A stretch of 64,000 nt of DNA, taken from contig NZ_CAJHCQ010000013.1 of the NCBI RefSeq assembly GCF_904848665.1, positions 186,001 through 250,000 on the forward strand, read 5' to 3'. This stretch comes from Paraburkholderia hiiakae (lineage in GTDB: Bacteria > Pseudomonadota > Gammaproteobacteria > Burkholderiales > Burkholderiaceae). This document shows positions 43,933-52,800 of the stretch, piece after piece; position 1 is the first letter of the stretch; each line of letters opens with the position of its first letter. The position numbers were made by a program, and so were the translations under genes. Below the pieces are notes generated by a model. That model ran no database searches. It saw nothing but the letters and a program-made list of their open reading frames with translations, and was not told the DNA's origin.

Positions 43933-43958
43933 AAAAAAAAGCGGGCCTGGAGCCCGCT
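43933..43958 (-). terminator. Rho-independent terminator on the minus strand
   Basis: AGCGGGC and GCCCGCT pair around a 5-nt loop; on the minus strand eight T residues follow, while on the plus strand the downstream flank is TAAAAACC. The polarity is therefore minus, opposite to the acyl-CoA synthetase gene. Confidence 0.75.
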
Positions 43959-44142
43959 AAAAACCACACGCTACGGGGTTAGCGCGAGGAGACCAAAGGA
44001 GGAGCCGGGTCATGAACGTCTTCGACGCCGGTCACGGCTCCAACAAGGATGCCCCTCGAGAGGGCTTCGGCGTAGTGCCGACCGGCAGGTGTTTTGTGTC
44101 CGCTCACACTGGCACCGAGCCACATCCGTGTTGAAACCGTTG
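43933..44142 (-). ncRNA. Candidate OmpR-type regulated small RNA with pseudoknot potential
   Basis: On the minus strand, a possible -10 CACAAT (44154-44149) lies 22 bp after three phased OmpR-like half-sites; the start would be near 44142. Two 7-bp GC-rich helices, 44001-44007 with 44035-44041 and 44027-44033 with 44080-44086, interleave as an H-type pseudoknot. Small hairpins lie inside (44017-44027, 44051-44065, 44068-44080). The transcript would end at AGCGGGC-loop-GCCCGCT plus eight U. There is no good -35, which fits activator dependence. No known class is recognised, and the fold would also exist on the opposite strand. Confidence 0.4.
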
Positions 44143-44176
44143 AAGGCCATTGTGGGCGAATTAAGGAGGGTTCGCG

Positions 44177-44201
44177 GTAACAAAGTGTTTCAGGTTGTAA
44201 C
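44177..44201 (-). promoter_or_regulatory. Three phased OmpR-like half-sites
   Basis: Read on the minus strand, GTTACAACCT, GAAACACTTT and GTTACCGCGA follow each other with exactly 10-bp spacing. E. coli OmpR sites use GTTACA/GAAACA half-sites at about this spacing. They lie upstream of the candidate RNA. Confidence 0.45.
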
Positions 44202-44335
44202 GCCCGTCAGATAAGGCTCCGAGCCTCTTTTTGCCATCCTGAGCGTCCCGCGGAAGTCATTTTTACCGCTATTTTCCGGGGCTGTCTGGCAGCCCGAAGG
44301 GCACGCTTGCGTGCGAGGATTCGTATCGCATGAGG

Positions 44336-44360
44336 AAAGGCCCACGGCATGGGCCTTTTG
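44336..44360. terminator. Terminator downstream of the polar amino acid binding protein gene
   Basis: AAAGGCCCA and TGGGCCTTT form a perfect 9-bp stem around CGGCA. Short T-tracts lie on both sides, so it may work in both directions. Confidence 0.65.
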
Positions 44361-44524
44361 CGCGTGAGGCGCTCCGTACGGAATTACCGGTTGCGCACAT
44401 GCGCAATGCGTCGACATTGCACCTGTGCGTGAAATACAAACTTTGCGCGCCTCGTGTTACGACATCGTCTGCAACTCACCGTAGCAATTCGAAGGGCCAT
44501 AACAACGTGGCGCGGGCCAACAGG

Positions 44525-45337
44525 TCACTTCAGCCACTTGTCGGAGATTGCCTGATATTCGCCACTCGCCCGCGCGAGATGCAGCCACTGATCCACATAC
44601 TGCTGGAACACCACGTCGCCGCGCGGCACCATCCACGCTTTCTCGCCGTACTGGAACGGCTTGTCGGGATGCACCGAGCACAGCCCCGGGTTGAGCTTCT
44701 GCTGCAGCAGGGTCTCGGAAGCGTCGGTGACCATCACGTCGGCGTTGCCTGCGAGGATCTGCTTGAAGATCGTCACGTTGTCCGGATACATGATGAGATT
44801 CGCATGCGGCAAAAACTGCTTCGCAAAGCGCTCGTTCGTGCCGCCCGGATTCATGATCACGCGCACGGAAGGCTGGTTGATCTGCGCGATGGTCTGGTAC
44901 TTCTTGACGTCGTCGCATCGCACGATCGGTGTCTTGCCGTCGACTTGATACGCGTCCGTGAAGAACGCGCGCCTCTGGCGCTCGAGCGTCGTGGAGACGC
45001 CACCCACCGCGACGTCGCACTTCGCGAGGAAGTCGGTCATGAGGTTCGACCACGACGTCTTCACGAACTCGGCCTTCACGCCCAATGACTTCGCAAGCGA
45101 CTCCGTCATGTCGATATCGATGCCTTCGAACGTGCCGTCCTGCCTGTAGAACGAGTAGGGCTTGTAGTCGCCGGTCGTGCAGGCGCGCAGCGTGCCGCGC
45201 GTGAGGATTTCATCGAGGCGCGAAGGGGCGGTGGCGGTCTGCGTACCGTTGGTCGACGTACCGGCGGACTGGTTCAGGGCGCATGCGCTCAGCAATGCGG
45301 CGCTAACGATCGTCAGGCCGAGGGCGGCTCTTTTCAT
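44525..45337 (-). CDS. Amino acid ABC transporter substrate-binding lipoprotein (SBP family 3)
   Basis: A 270-residue protein with a lipoprotein signal peptide: KR start, hydrophobic core and lipobox LLSAC, followed by a Ser/Thr-rich linker. The body is a family 3 binding fold for polar amino acids: LRACTTGDYKPYSFYRQDGTFEGIDIDM and VGGVSTTLERQRRAFFTDAY, ending WLHLARASGEYQAISDKWLK. No permease or ATPase genes are near, so it may feed a transporter encoded elsewhere or act as a sensor domain. It diverges from hemE. Confidence 0.9.
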   Translation of the reverse strand: MKRAALGLTIVSAALLSACALNQSAGTSTNGTQTATAPSRLDEILTRGTLRACTTGDYKPYSFYRQDGTFEGIDIDMTESLAKSLGVKAEFVKTSWSNLMTDFLAKCDVAVGGVSTTLERQRRAFFTDAYQVDGKTPIVRCDDVKKYQTIAQINQPSVRVIMNPGGTNERFAKQFLPHANLIMYPDNVTIFKQILAGNADVMVTDASETLLQQKLNPGLCSVHPDKPFQYGEKAWMVPRGDVVFQQYVDQWLHLARASGEYQAISDKWLK

Positions 45338-45564
45338 CGTGTCTCCGTCTATGGTTTTGATCGATGTAATTTTTTAGAAAGCCGCCTGATCATAGTCCTC
45401 GCATACCCCTACGGATAAGCGCGGACTTACCTGGGTATGCAAGGACCTATACTTCGGTGTTGTTGCGCTTTCTGATCCCGCCCATCAGCGGCATGGCGCG
45501 GCGGCCGGTCCGGTAAAATGGCCGCTTGCTTCCGAACCTTGGCGCGACTTCGCGCATCCAGCAC

Positions 45565-46656
45565 GTGGCCCACACTCTCCTGAACGACACCTTCCTGCGC
45601 GCGCTGTTGCGCCAGCCGACCGAGTACACGCCAATCTGGCTGATGCGCCAGGCAGGCCGTTATCTGCCGGAGTACAACGCCACGCGCAGCCGCGCGGGCA
45701 GCTTCCTCGGCCTTGCGAAGAATCCCGATTACGCGACCGAGGTCACGCTGCAGCCGCTCGAGCGCTTTCCGCTCGACGCCGCGATCCTGTTCTCCGACAT
45801 CCTGACGATTCCCGATGCGATGGGCCTCGGCCTCTCGTTTCAGGCGGGCGAAGGGCCGAAGTTCGCGCATCCCGTGCGCACCGAAGAAGACGTGGCGCGA
45901 CTCGCCGTGCCGGACATCGGCGCGACGCTCGGCTATGTGACCGACGCCGTGCGTGAAATTCGCCGCGCGCTCACCAACGCAGAGGGGCGCCAGCGCGTGC
46001 CGCTCATCGGCTTCTCAGGCAGCCCGTGGACGCTCGCCTGCTACATGGTCGAGGGCGGCGGCTCGGACGACTTCCGCACGGTGAAGTCGATGCTGTACGC
46101 GCGCCCGGACCTCATGCAGCGCATCCTCGAAGTCAATGCACAAGCCGTGGCGGCCTACCTCAACGCGCAGATCGAAGCCGGCGCGCAAGCCGTGATGATC
46201 TTCGACACCTGGGGCGGCGCGCTCGCGGACGGCGTCTACCAGCGTTTTTCGCTCGCGTACATCGCGCAGGTCGTGGCGCAGCTCAAGCGCGAGCACGATG
46301 GCGAGCGCGTGCCGGTGATCACGTTCACAAAGGGCGGCGGCCTCTGGCTCGATGAAATCGCCAACTTGGGCGTAGACGCAGTGGGCCTTGACTGGACCGT
46401 CAACCTTGGCCGCGCGCGCGAGCGCGTGGGCGATCGCGTGGCGCTCCAGGGCAACCTCGACCCCACGGTGCTGTTCGCAACGCCGGCCGCGATTCGCGAG
46501 CAGGCGCGCGCGGTACTGGACAGCTTTGGTGCGCACCCGGGGCACGTGTTCAACCTTGGCCACGGCATCTCGCAGTTCACGCCGCCGGAAAACGTGGCCG
46601 AACTCGTGGACGAAGTGCATCGTCACAGCCGCGCGATTCTCGCGACCGGTGCGTGA
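45565..46656 (+). CDS. hemE: Uroporphyrinogen decarboxylase
   Basis: A 363-residue enzyme that removes four carboxyl groups from uroporphyrinogen III to give coproporphyrinogen III in heme synthesis. The substrate-binding motif PIWLMRQAGRYLPEY is near residue 21-35, and GFSGSPWTLACYMVEGGGS, IFDTWGGAL and GHGISQFTPPENV are conserved. The GTG at 45565 is chosen since the family starts with (M/V)AHTLLNDTFLRAL. A TAAAAT hexamer at 45514-45519 may be the -10 element. Confidence 0.96.
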   Translation: MAHTLLNDTFLRALLRQPTEYTPIWLMRQAGRYLPEYNATRSRAGSFLGLAKNPDYATEVTLQPLERFPLDAAILFSDILTIPDAMGLGLSFQAGEGPKFAHPVRTEEDVARLAVPDIGATLGYVTDAVREIRRALTNAEGRQRVPLIGFSGSPWTLACYMVEGGGSDDFRTVKSMLYARPDLMQRILEVNAQAVAAYLNAQIEAGAQAVMIFDTWGGALADGVYQRFSLAYIAQVVAQLKREHDGERVPVITFTKGGGLWLDEIANLGVDAVGLDWTVNLGRARERVGDRVALQGNLDPTVLFATPAAIREQARAVLDSFGAHPGHVFNLGHGISQFTPPENVAELVDEVHRHSRAILATGA

Positions 46657-47073
46657 CGTTTTTGGTGCGTTGCACCAAGCTGGGCTCTGGGCATCAGGGT
46701 ATGGCCGGGCTCAAGAGGCCACCCAGACGGCATCGCGGCCCTGTCAAGCGTTGACTTATGCACACTTGCCTCGTTGCGGCGCGCAAGAGGGAAAGGTTGT
46801 CGCAGGCGCCCGCTTAAGTCTGAGCAGAATCAATCAGACCCTTGACAGACAAGGCTTTCGGCGCTCCACGGCGCTCTGTGCGGTATCCCACATAACGACC
46901 CTGCGCGGGCGCCCTGCGGCGGCGCCCGACAAGTTCTCAACAAAGTTATCCACAGGCGCAGATTCGGGGGCGCGATTGTTCTGCGGAATCCAAAACTTAG
47001 CGCGAAATCTCAAGTATTACTTTAGGTTTGCGTGTCTGTGCGCTGGCGTACGGAACTTCCCTGGGAGTAGGGC
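46657..47073. other. 417-bp intergenic region between hemE and priA
   Basis: No gene is supported. A perfect DnaA box TTATCCACA is at 46946-46954, about 120 bp before priA. A CG-rich inverted repeat (GGGCGCC/GGCGCCC) lies just before it, and A/T-rich sequence at 46995-47035 may hold the priA promoter. Confidence 0.5.
46946..46954 (+). promoter_or_regulatory. DnaA box upstream of priA
   Basis: TTATCCACA matches the consensus DnaA box exactly. It is a single site, placed in the upstream region of a replication-restart gene. Confidence 0.4.
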
Positions 47074-49329
47074 ATGACAGGGCAGTACGTGCGCGTGGCG
47101 CTGGACCACCCTCTGGACGCGCTCTACGACTATCGCTATAGCCTCGACTGCGCGCCCGCACCCGGCATGTTGGTGCGCGTGCCGTTCGGGCGCCGCGATA
47201 TGGTCGGCCTCATCTACGAAGTGAGCGCTCACAGCGACGTACCCGCAAACAAGCTCCGTGACGTGAGCGCGGTGTGCGCCGCCTGCCCGCCGCTTTCGGC
47301 GCAATGGCTCGCGCTGGCAGGCTTTGCCGCCGACTACTATCAGCGAGGCTTGGGCGAAGTCGCCTTGCCGGCGCTGCCGCAGGCGTTGCGCGATCCGTCG
47401 CGCTGGGCGCGGCTGCTCGCCCCCGAGGAGCGCTATCGTCTGCTGCCGGAAGGCCGCGCTGCACTCCCTGACGCCTTGCCGGCGCGCGCTCAGGCGCTGC
47501 GTCGTCTCGCGCAATCGCTGGCCGATGCCGTCGAACTCGACGCAGCCGCGGCCCGCGCGCTGCATCCCAAGGCGATTGCGACGCTCGAAGCCTGGGGCGA
47601 GGCCGGCTGGGTCGAGCATGAATGCATCGAGTTCGGCGCGGCCGCAAGCGTGGCCAACAGCGCGGCGGATGCCGCCGCCGCTGTGGAGATCCCGCGCCTG
47701 AGCGACGAGCAAGCCGACGCCGTGGAAGCGATCGGCGCCGCGAGCGGCTTCGCGCCCTTCCTGTTGCATGGCGTGACGGGCAGCGGCAAGACCGAGGTCT
47801 ATCTGCGCGCGCTCGCGGCGCTGCTCGAGCGCGACCCGGGCGCTCAGGCGCTCGTGCTCGTCCCCGAAATCAATCTCACGCCGCAGTTCGAAGCGGCCTT
47901 TCGCACGCGCTTCGCGGCCACGCTCGCAAGCGACGCCATCGTCACGCTTCACAGCGGTCTGGCCGAAGGCGAGCGCGCCCGCAACTGGCTCGCGGCGCAC
48001 ACGGGCCGCGCGCGCATCGTGCTCGGTACGCGGCTCGCGGTGCTCGCCTCGCTGCCGCGTCTCGCGATGCTCGTGGTCGACGAGGAGCACGACCCCGCGT
48101 ACAAGCAGCAGGAAGGGCTGCGCTACTCGGCGCGGGACCTCGCGGTATGGCGCGCGAAGCAACTCGGCGTGCCGGTCGTGCTGGGCTCGGCCACGCCTTC
48201 GCTCGAAAGCTGGTGGCAGGCCGAGCAGGGGCGCTACACGCGCCTCACGCTCACGCGCCGCGCAATTGCCGACGCGGTGCTCCCCACCGTCAAGCTGATC
48301 GACCTCGAAGAGGAGCGGCGACGCGGCCGCGCCTCGTTCGAGGGGCTTTCCGGGCCTTTGGTCGCGGCGATGAAGGCGCGTCTCGAGCGCGGCGAGCAGA
48401 GCCTCGTGTTCCTGAACCGTCGCGGCTACGCGCCCACGCTCGCGTGCGATGCCTGCGGCTGGGTGGCGGGCTGCCCGCGCTGCACCGCCTACGTCGTGCT
48501 GCACAAGCCCGAGCGCGCGCTGCGCTGCCATCACTGCGGCTGGGAATCGCGTATTCCGCATTCGTGCCCCGAGTGCGGCAACGTCGACATCGCGCCCATG
48601 GGGCGCGGCACGCAGCGTATCGAGGAGGCACTCGCGAGCGCCGTGCCGGGGGCGCGGGTGCTGCGCATCGACGCCGACAGCACGCGCCGCAAGGGCAGCG
48701 CGCAGGCGCTGTTCTCCGACGTGCACGCGGGCGAAGTCGACATCCTGGTGGGCACGCAGATGATCGCGAAGGGGCACGACTTCCAGCGCGTATCGCTAGT
48801 TGGCGTGTTGAACGCCGATAATGCGCTTTTTTCGCACGATTTCCGGGCGGGCGAGCGCCTGTTCGCGCAACTGATGCAGGTGAGCGGGCGTGCGGGGCGC
48901 GCCGGACTGCCCGGCGAGGTGCTCGTGCAGACGCGCTATCCGCGCCATGCGCTTTATCACGCGCTGGCACGCCAGGACTATGTGGGTTTCGCGAATACGC
49001 AGGTCGCGGAGCGGCGCGATGCGCACCTGCCGCCGTTCGTCTATCAGGCGTTACTACGTGCCGAAGGGCGCACGCTCGAGGCGGCGCTGGCGTTTCTCGC
49101 CCAAGCCGCAGCTGCGCTCGCGGCGATTCCGGGCGCCGAGCGCGTCATGGCTTACGACGCGGTGCCGCTCACCATCGTGAAGGTGATGAACGTGCATCGT
49201 GCGCAACTGCTCGTGGAAAGCCAGTCGCGTGCCGCGCTGCAGGCGACGCTGCGCGCGTGGCAGCCCGCACTGCGCGCGTTGCGCGGCGTGCTGCGCTGGA
49301 ATCTCGAAGTCGATCCGCTCGATATCTAG
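47074..49329 (+). CDS. priA: Primosomal protein N' (replication restart helicase PriA)
   Basis: A 751-residue DEXH helicase that reloads the replisome at stalled forks. The N-terminal 3'-end-binding domain is followed by Walker A HGVTGSGKTEVYLRAL, the DEEH box LVVDEEHDPAYKQQEGLRYSARD and motif V/VI LVGTQMIAKGHDF and QVSGRAGRAG. The zinc-binding cysteines appear in ACDACGWVAGCPRC and LRCHHCGW...CPECGN. Length is normal. Confidence 0.96.
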   Translation: MTGQYVRVALDHPLDALYDYRYSLDCAPAPGMLVRVPFGRRDMVGLIYEVSAHSDVPANKLRDVSAVCAACPPLSAQWLALAGFAADYYQRGLGEVALPALPQALRDPSRWARLLAPEERYRLLPEGRAALPDALPARAQALRRLAQSLADAVELDAAAARALHPKAIATLEAWGEAGWVEHECIEFGAAASVANSAADAAAAVEIPRLSDEQADAVEAIGAASGFAPFLLHGVTGSGKTEVYLRALAALLERDPGAQALVLVPEINLTPQFEAAFRTRFAATLASDAIVTLHSGLAEGERARNWLAAHTGRARIVLGTRLAVLASLPRLAMLVVDEEHDPAYKQQEGLRYSARDLAVWRAKQLGVPVVLGSATPSLESWWQAEQGRYTRLTLTRRAIADAVLPTVKLIDLEEERRRGRASFEGLSGPLVAAMKARLERGEQSLVFLNRRGYAPTLACDACGWVAGCPRCTAYVVLHKPERALRCHHCGWESRIPHSCPECGNVDIAPMGRGTQRIEEALASAVPGARVLRIDADSTRRKGSAQALFSDVHAGEVDILVGTQMIAKGHDFQRVSLVGVLNADNALFSHDFRAGERLFAQLMQVSGRAGRAGLPGEVLVQTRYPRHALYHALARQDYVGFANTQVAERRDAHLPPFVYQALLRAEGRTLEAALAFLAQAAAALAAIPGAERVMAYDAVPLTIVKVMNVHRAQLLVESQSRAALQATLRAWQPALRALRGVLRWNLEVDPLDI

Positions 49330-49405
49330 CAGCGGACGTGGCCCCGCGGACGTTCACCCTGCGGCAACAGCGGGGCCACCCGGCATCAACTTCCCGTTTC
49401 CTTCC

Positions 49406-49555
49406 TTACTGGCCGACGGTATCGGCCACTTCCCTACGCGACGCTCGCTTCAGACTCATGCGACGCTCATCCGGCGCGGTCGCACCGCGCATGAAAAGTA
49501 CGGCGCACATGGCGCACATCGTCCAGATCCCTGCGACTACCAGCAGCTTTTCCAT
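49406..49555 (-). CDS. Small single-span membrane protein (49 residues)
   Basis: A short ORF missed by ordinary length cut-offs. The first 23 residues, MEKLLVVAGIWTMCAMCAVLFM, form one hydrophobic helix with two cysteines, followed by a basic tail (RGATAPDERRMSLKRASRRE). A GAAGGGA ribosome site precedes the ATG. It is divergent from putA across about 290 bp that contain the putative PutA operator. Function is not known; a small membrane protein regulated along with putA is possible inference. Confidence 0.6.
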   Translation of the reverse strand: MEKLLVVAGIWTMCAMCAVLFMRGATAPDERRMSLKRASRREVADTVGQ

Positions 49556-49739
49556 TTTCCGGTCCCTTCGCTCTTTCTTGTGACCAACAACCCCCGCTTT
49601 GTTTGTATAACGGCACGGCCGCGGAATCGATTAGGGTTGTCCAGCGTGTTGTAGGACCAGGGAAAATACCGAGCGCAACCCGCGCGGCCCGGTGGGCGGC
49701 CATCGGCCGTAAAGCCCGGCTGCACAAGGTTTCCATAGT

Positions 49740-49770
49740 GGTGCAACCATATCGAGAGAGTGGTTGCACC
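49740..49770. promoter_or_regulatory. Putative PutA autoregulatory operator
   Basis: GGTGCAACCA and TGGTTGCACC form a perfect 10-bp inverted repeat around 11 nt. It holds two opposed copies of GTTGCA, the motif bound by the E. coli PutA ribbon-helix-helix domain, with centres 21 bp apart, two helical turns. A T-rich stretch follows, so it also resembles a rho-independent terminator. Confidence 0.6.
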
Positions 49771-49792
49771 TTTTTATTTGTAGGGTTACGAT
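49764..49792 (+). promoter_or_regulatory. Putative putA promoter overlapping the operator
   Basis: TTGCAC (49764-49769) and TACGAT (49787-49792) are separated by exactly 17 bp. The -35 element overlaps the right operator half-site, so PutA bound there would block RNA polymerase. Each hexamer alone is only a fair match. Confidence 0.45.
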
Positions 49793-49845
49793 TCGCCAAC
49801 TTTTTAGTCACCGCCGGTGTGGATCTGCCGGCATACGAAGGAAAC

Positions 49846-52800
49846 ATGGCTAGCACCACACTTGGCGTCAAAGTCGACGATCTCCTCCGCGCCCGCCTCA
49901 AGGACGCCGCCACACGGCTCGAGCGCACGCCGCACTGGCTCATCAAGCAAGCCATCTTTGCCTATCTCGAGAAAATCGAGCACGGCCAGCTGCCTCCCGA
50001 GCTCAATGGCCATGTCGGTGCGACCGATCTCGCCGAAGGTGCTACCGCCGATGACGACGAAGCGGCCTCGCACCCCTTCCTCGAATTCGCGCAGAACGTG
50101 CAACCGCAGTCGGTGCTGCGCGCGGCCATCACGGCCGCGTACCGCCGACCGGAGCCGGAGTGCGTGCCGTTCCTGATCGGCGAGGGGCGGCTGCCGGCCA
50201 ACCTCACGGGCGACGTGACGAAGCTCGCCACCAAGCTCGTGGAAACGTTGCGGGCAAAGGGCACCGGCGGCGGTGTGGAGGGCCTGATCCACGAGTTTTC
50301 GCTGTCCAGCCAGGAAGGTGTGGCGCTGATGTGCCTCGCCGAAGCGCTGCTGCGCATTCCCGACCGCGCCACACGCGACGCACTCATTCGCGACAAGATC
50401 AGCAAGGGCGACTGGAAGTCGCACGTGGGCCACGCGCCGTCGCTGTTCGTGAATGCCGCGACCTGGGGTCTCATGATCACCGGCAAGCTCGTGACGACGA
50501 ACAGCGAAACCGGCCTGTCGTCGGCGCTGACGCGCATGATCGGCAAGGGCGGCGAGCCGCTGATCCGCAAGGGCGTGGACATGGCCATGCGCCTGATGGG
50601 CGAGCAGTTCGTGACGGGCGAGAACATCTCCGAAGCGCTTGCCAACAGCCGCAAGTTCGAAGCGCGTGGTTTCCGCTACTCGTACGACATGCTCGGCGAA
50701 GCCGCGACGACGGAAGCCGATGCTCAGCGCTACTACGCATCGTATGAGCAGGCGATTCACGCGATCGGCAAGGCCGCGGGTGGACGCGGCATCTACGAAG
50801 GCCCGGGCATCTCGATCAAGCTCTCCGCGCTGCACCCGCGCTACTCGCGCGCGCAGCAGGAACGTACGATGAGCGAGCTGCTGCCGCGCGTGCGCGCGCT
50901 CGCCGTGCTCGCCCGCCGCTATGACATCGGCCTCAATATCGACGCCGAAGAAGCGGACCGCCTCGAACTCTCGCTCGACCTGCTCGAAGCGCTGTGCTTC
51001 GACCCGGAACTGGCGGGCTGGAACGGCATTGGCTTCGTGGTTCAGGCTTACCAGAAGCGCTGCCCGTTCGTGATCGACTACATCGTGGATCTCGCGCGCC
51101 GCAGCCGTCACCGCATCATGGTCCGCCTCGTGAAGGGCGCATACTGGGATACGGAAATCAAGCGCGCGCAAGTGGATGGCCTCGAAGGCTACCCGGTGTA
51201 CACGCGCAAGATCTACACGGACGTGTCGTACCTCGCCTGTGCGAAGAAGCTGCTCGGCGCGCCGGATGCCGTGTATCCGCAGTTCGCCACGCACAACGCG
51301 TACACGCTCTCGGCGATCTATCACCTCGCGGGCCAGAACTACTATCCCGGTCAGTACGAATTTCAGTGCCTGCACGGCATGGGCGAGCCGCTGTACGAAG
51401 AAGTCACGGGCCCGCTCGCGCAAGGCAAGCTCAACCGTCCGTGCCGCGTCTACGCGCCGGTCGGCACGCACGAAACGCTGCTTGCGTATCTCGTGCGCCG
51501 CTTGCTCGAAAACGGCGCGAACACGTCGTTCGTGAACCGCATCGCCGATGCATCCGTGCCGGTCAGCGAACTGGTCACGAACCCCATCGACGACGCCACC
51601 AAGGTCGTGCCGCTCGGCGCGCCGCATGCGAAGATTCCGCTGCCGCGCGAGTTGTACGGCAACGAGCGCTTCAATTCGATGGGCCTCGATCTCTCGAATG
51701 AGCATCGTCTCGCTTCGCTGTCGTCGGCGCTGCTGGCTAGCGCCCATCACCCGTGGCGCGCCGCGCCGTTGCTCGCCGACAACGTCATCGCAGACAGCGC
51801 CGTACGCGACGTGCGTAATCCCGCCGATCATCGCGATCTCGTCGGGACCGTTGTGGAAGCCACGAGCGAGCACGTGAGCGCCGCGCTCTCGCACGCCGTG
51901 GCCGCCGCCCCGATCTGGCAGGCCACGCCCGTCGAAGCGCGCGCAGATTGCCTCGCGCGCGCCGCCGATTTGCTCGAAGCGCAGATGCACACGCTGATGG
52001 GCCTGATCGTGCGCGAAGCGGGCAAGTCGCTGCCGAACGCCGTGGCCGAAATTCGCGAAGCGATCGACTTCCTGCGCTACTACTCCACGCAGATCCGCGA
52101 CGAGTTCTCGAACGACACGCATCGTCCGCTCGGCCCCGTGGTGTGTATCAGTCCGTGGAACTTCCCGCTCGCGATCTTCATGGGCCAGGTGGCCGCCGCG
52201 CTCGCAGCCGGCAACACGGTGCTCGCGAAGCCTGCTGAACAAACGCCGCTGATCGCCGCGCAAGCCGTGCGCATCCTGCGCGAAGCCGGTGTGCCGGCGG
52301 GCGCGGTGCAACTGCTGCCGGGCAACGGCGAAACCGTGGGCGCGGCGCTCGTCGCCGATCACCGCACGCGCGCCGTGATGTTCACGGGCTCGACGGAAGT
52401 TGCGCGCCTCATCAACAAGACGCTTTCCGAGCGTCTCGACTCCGAAGGCCGCCCGATTCCGCTGATCGCTGAAACTGGCGGCCAGAACGCGATGATCGTC
52501 GATTCGTCGGCGCTCGCCGAGCAAGTGGTGGCCGACGTGCTGCAAAGCGCGTTCGACTCGGCCGGCCAGCGCTGTTCCGCGCTGCGCGTGCTGTGCCTGC
52601 AAGACGACGTGGCTGACCGCACGCTCGAAATGCTCACGGGCGCGATGAAGGAACTCGCGGTGGGCAACCCCGACCGCCTCTCGACCGACGTCGGCCCCGT
52701 GATCGACATTGACGCCAAGCGCGGCATCGACACCCACGTGGCCGGCATGCGCGAAAAGGGCCGCAAGGTCCAGCAGATGCCGACGCCCGACACTTGCGCG

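Larger units (their letters stand above)
43780..44524. other. 745-bp intergenic region with structured RNA candidate and OmpR-like sites
   Basis: This gap lies between the acyl-CoA synthetase gene and the convergent binding-lipoprotein gene. It contains a minus-strand terminator (43933-43958), a block of strong complementary segments that can form a pseudoknot (44001-44086), three 10-bp-phased GTAAC/GTTTC elements (44177-44201), a weak plus-strand hairpin with T-run (44213-44236) and another terminator (44336-44360). Two short ORFs exist but neither has family support. Confidence 0.6.

Noticed and set aside
44213..44236. A plus-strand hairpin with T-run (AGGC-TCCGA-GCCT)
   Set aside because: The stem is only 4 bp with a 5-nt loop, too weak to call a terminator, though it keeps a plus-strand transcript possible.
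49603..49845. In-frame upstream extension of PutA by 81 codons
   Set aside because: The extension crosses the operator and promoter and has no family match; the ribbon-helix-helix domain begins exactly at 49846.
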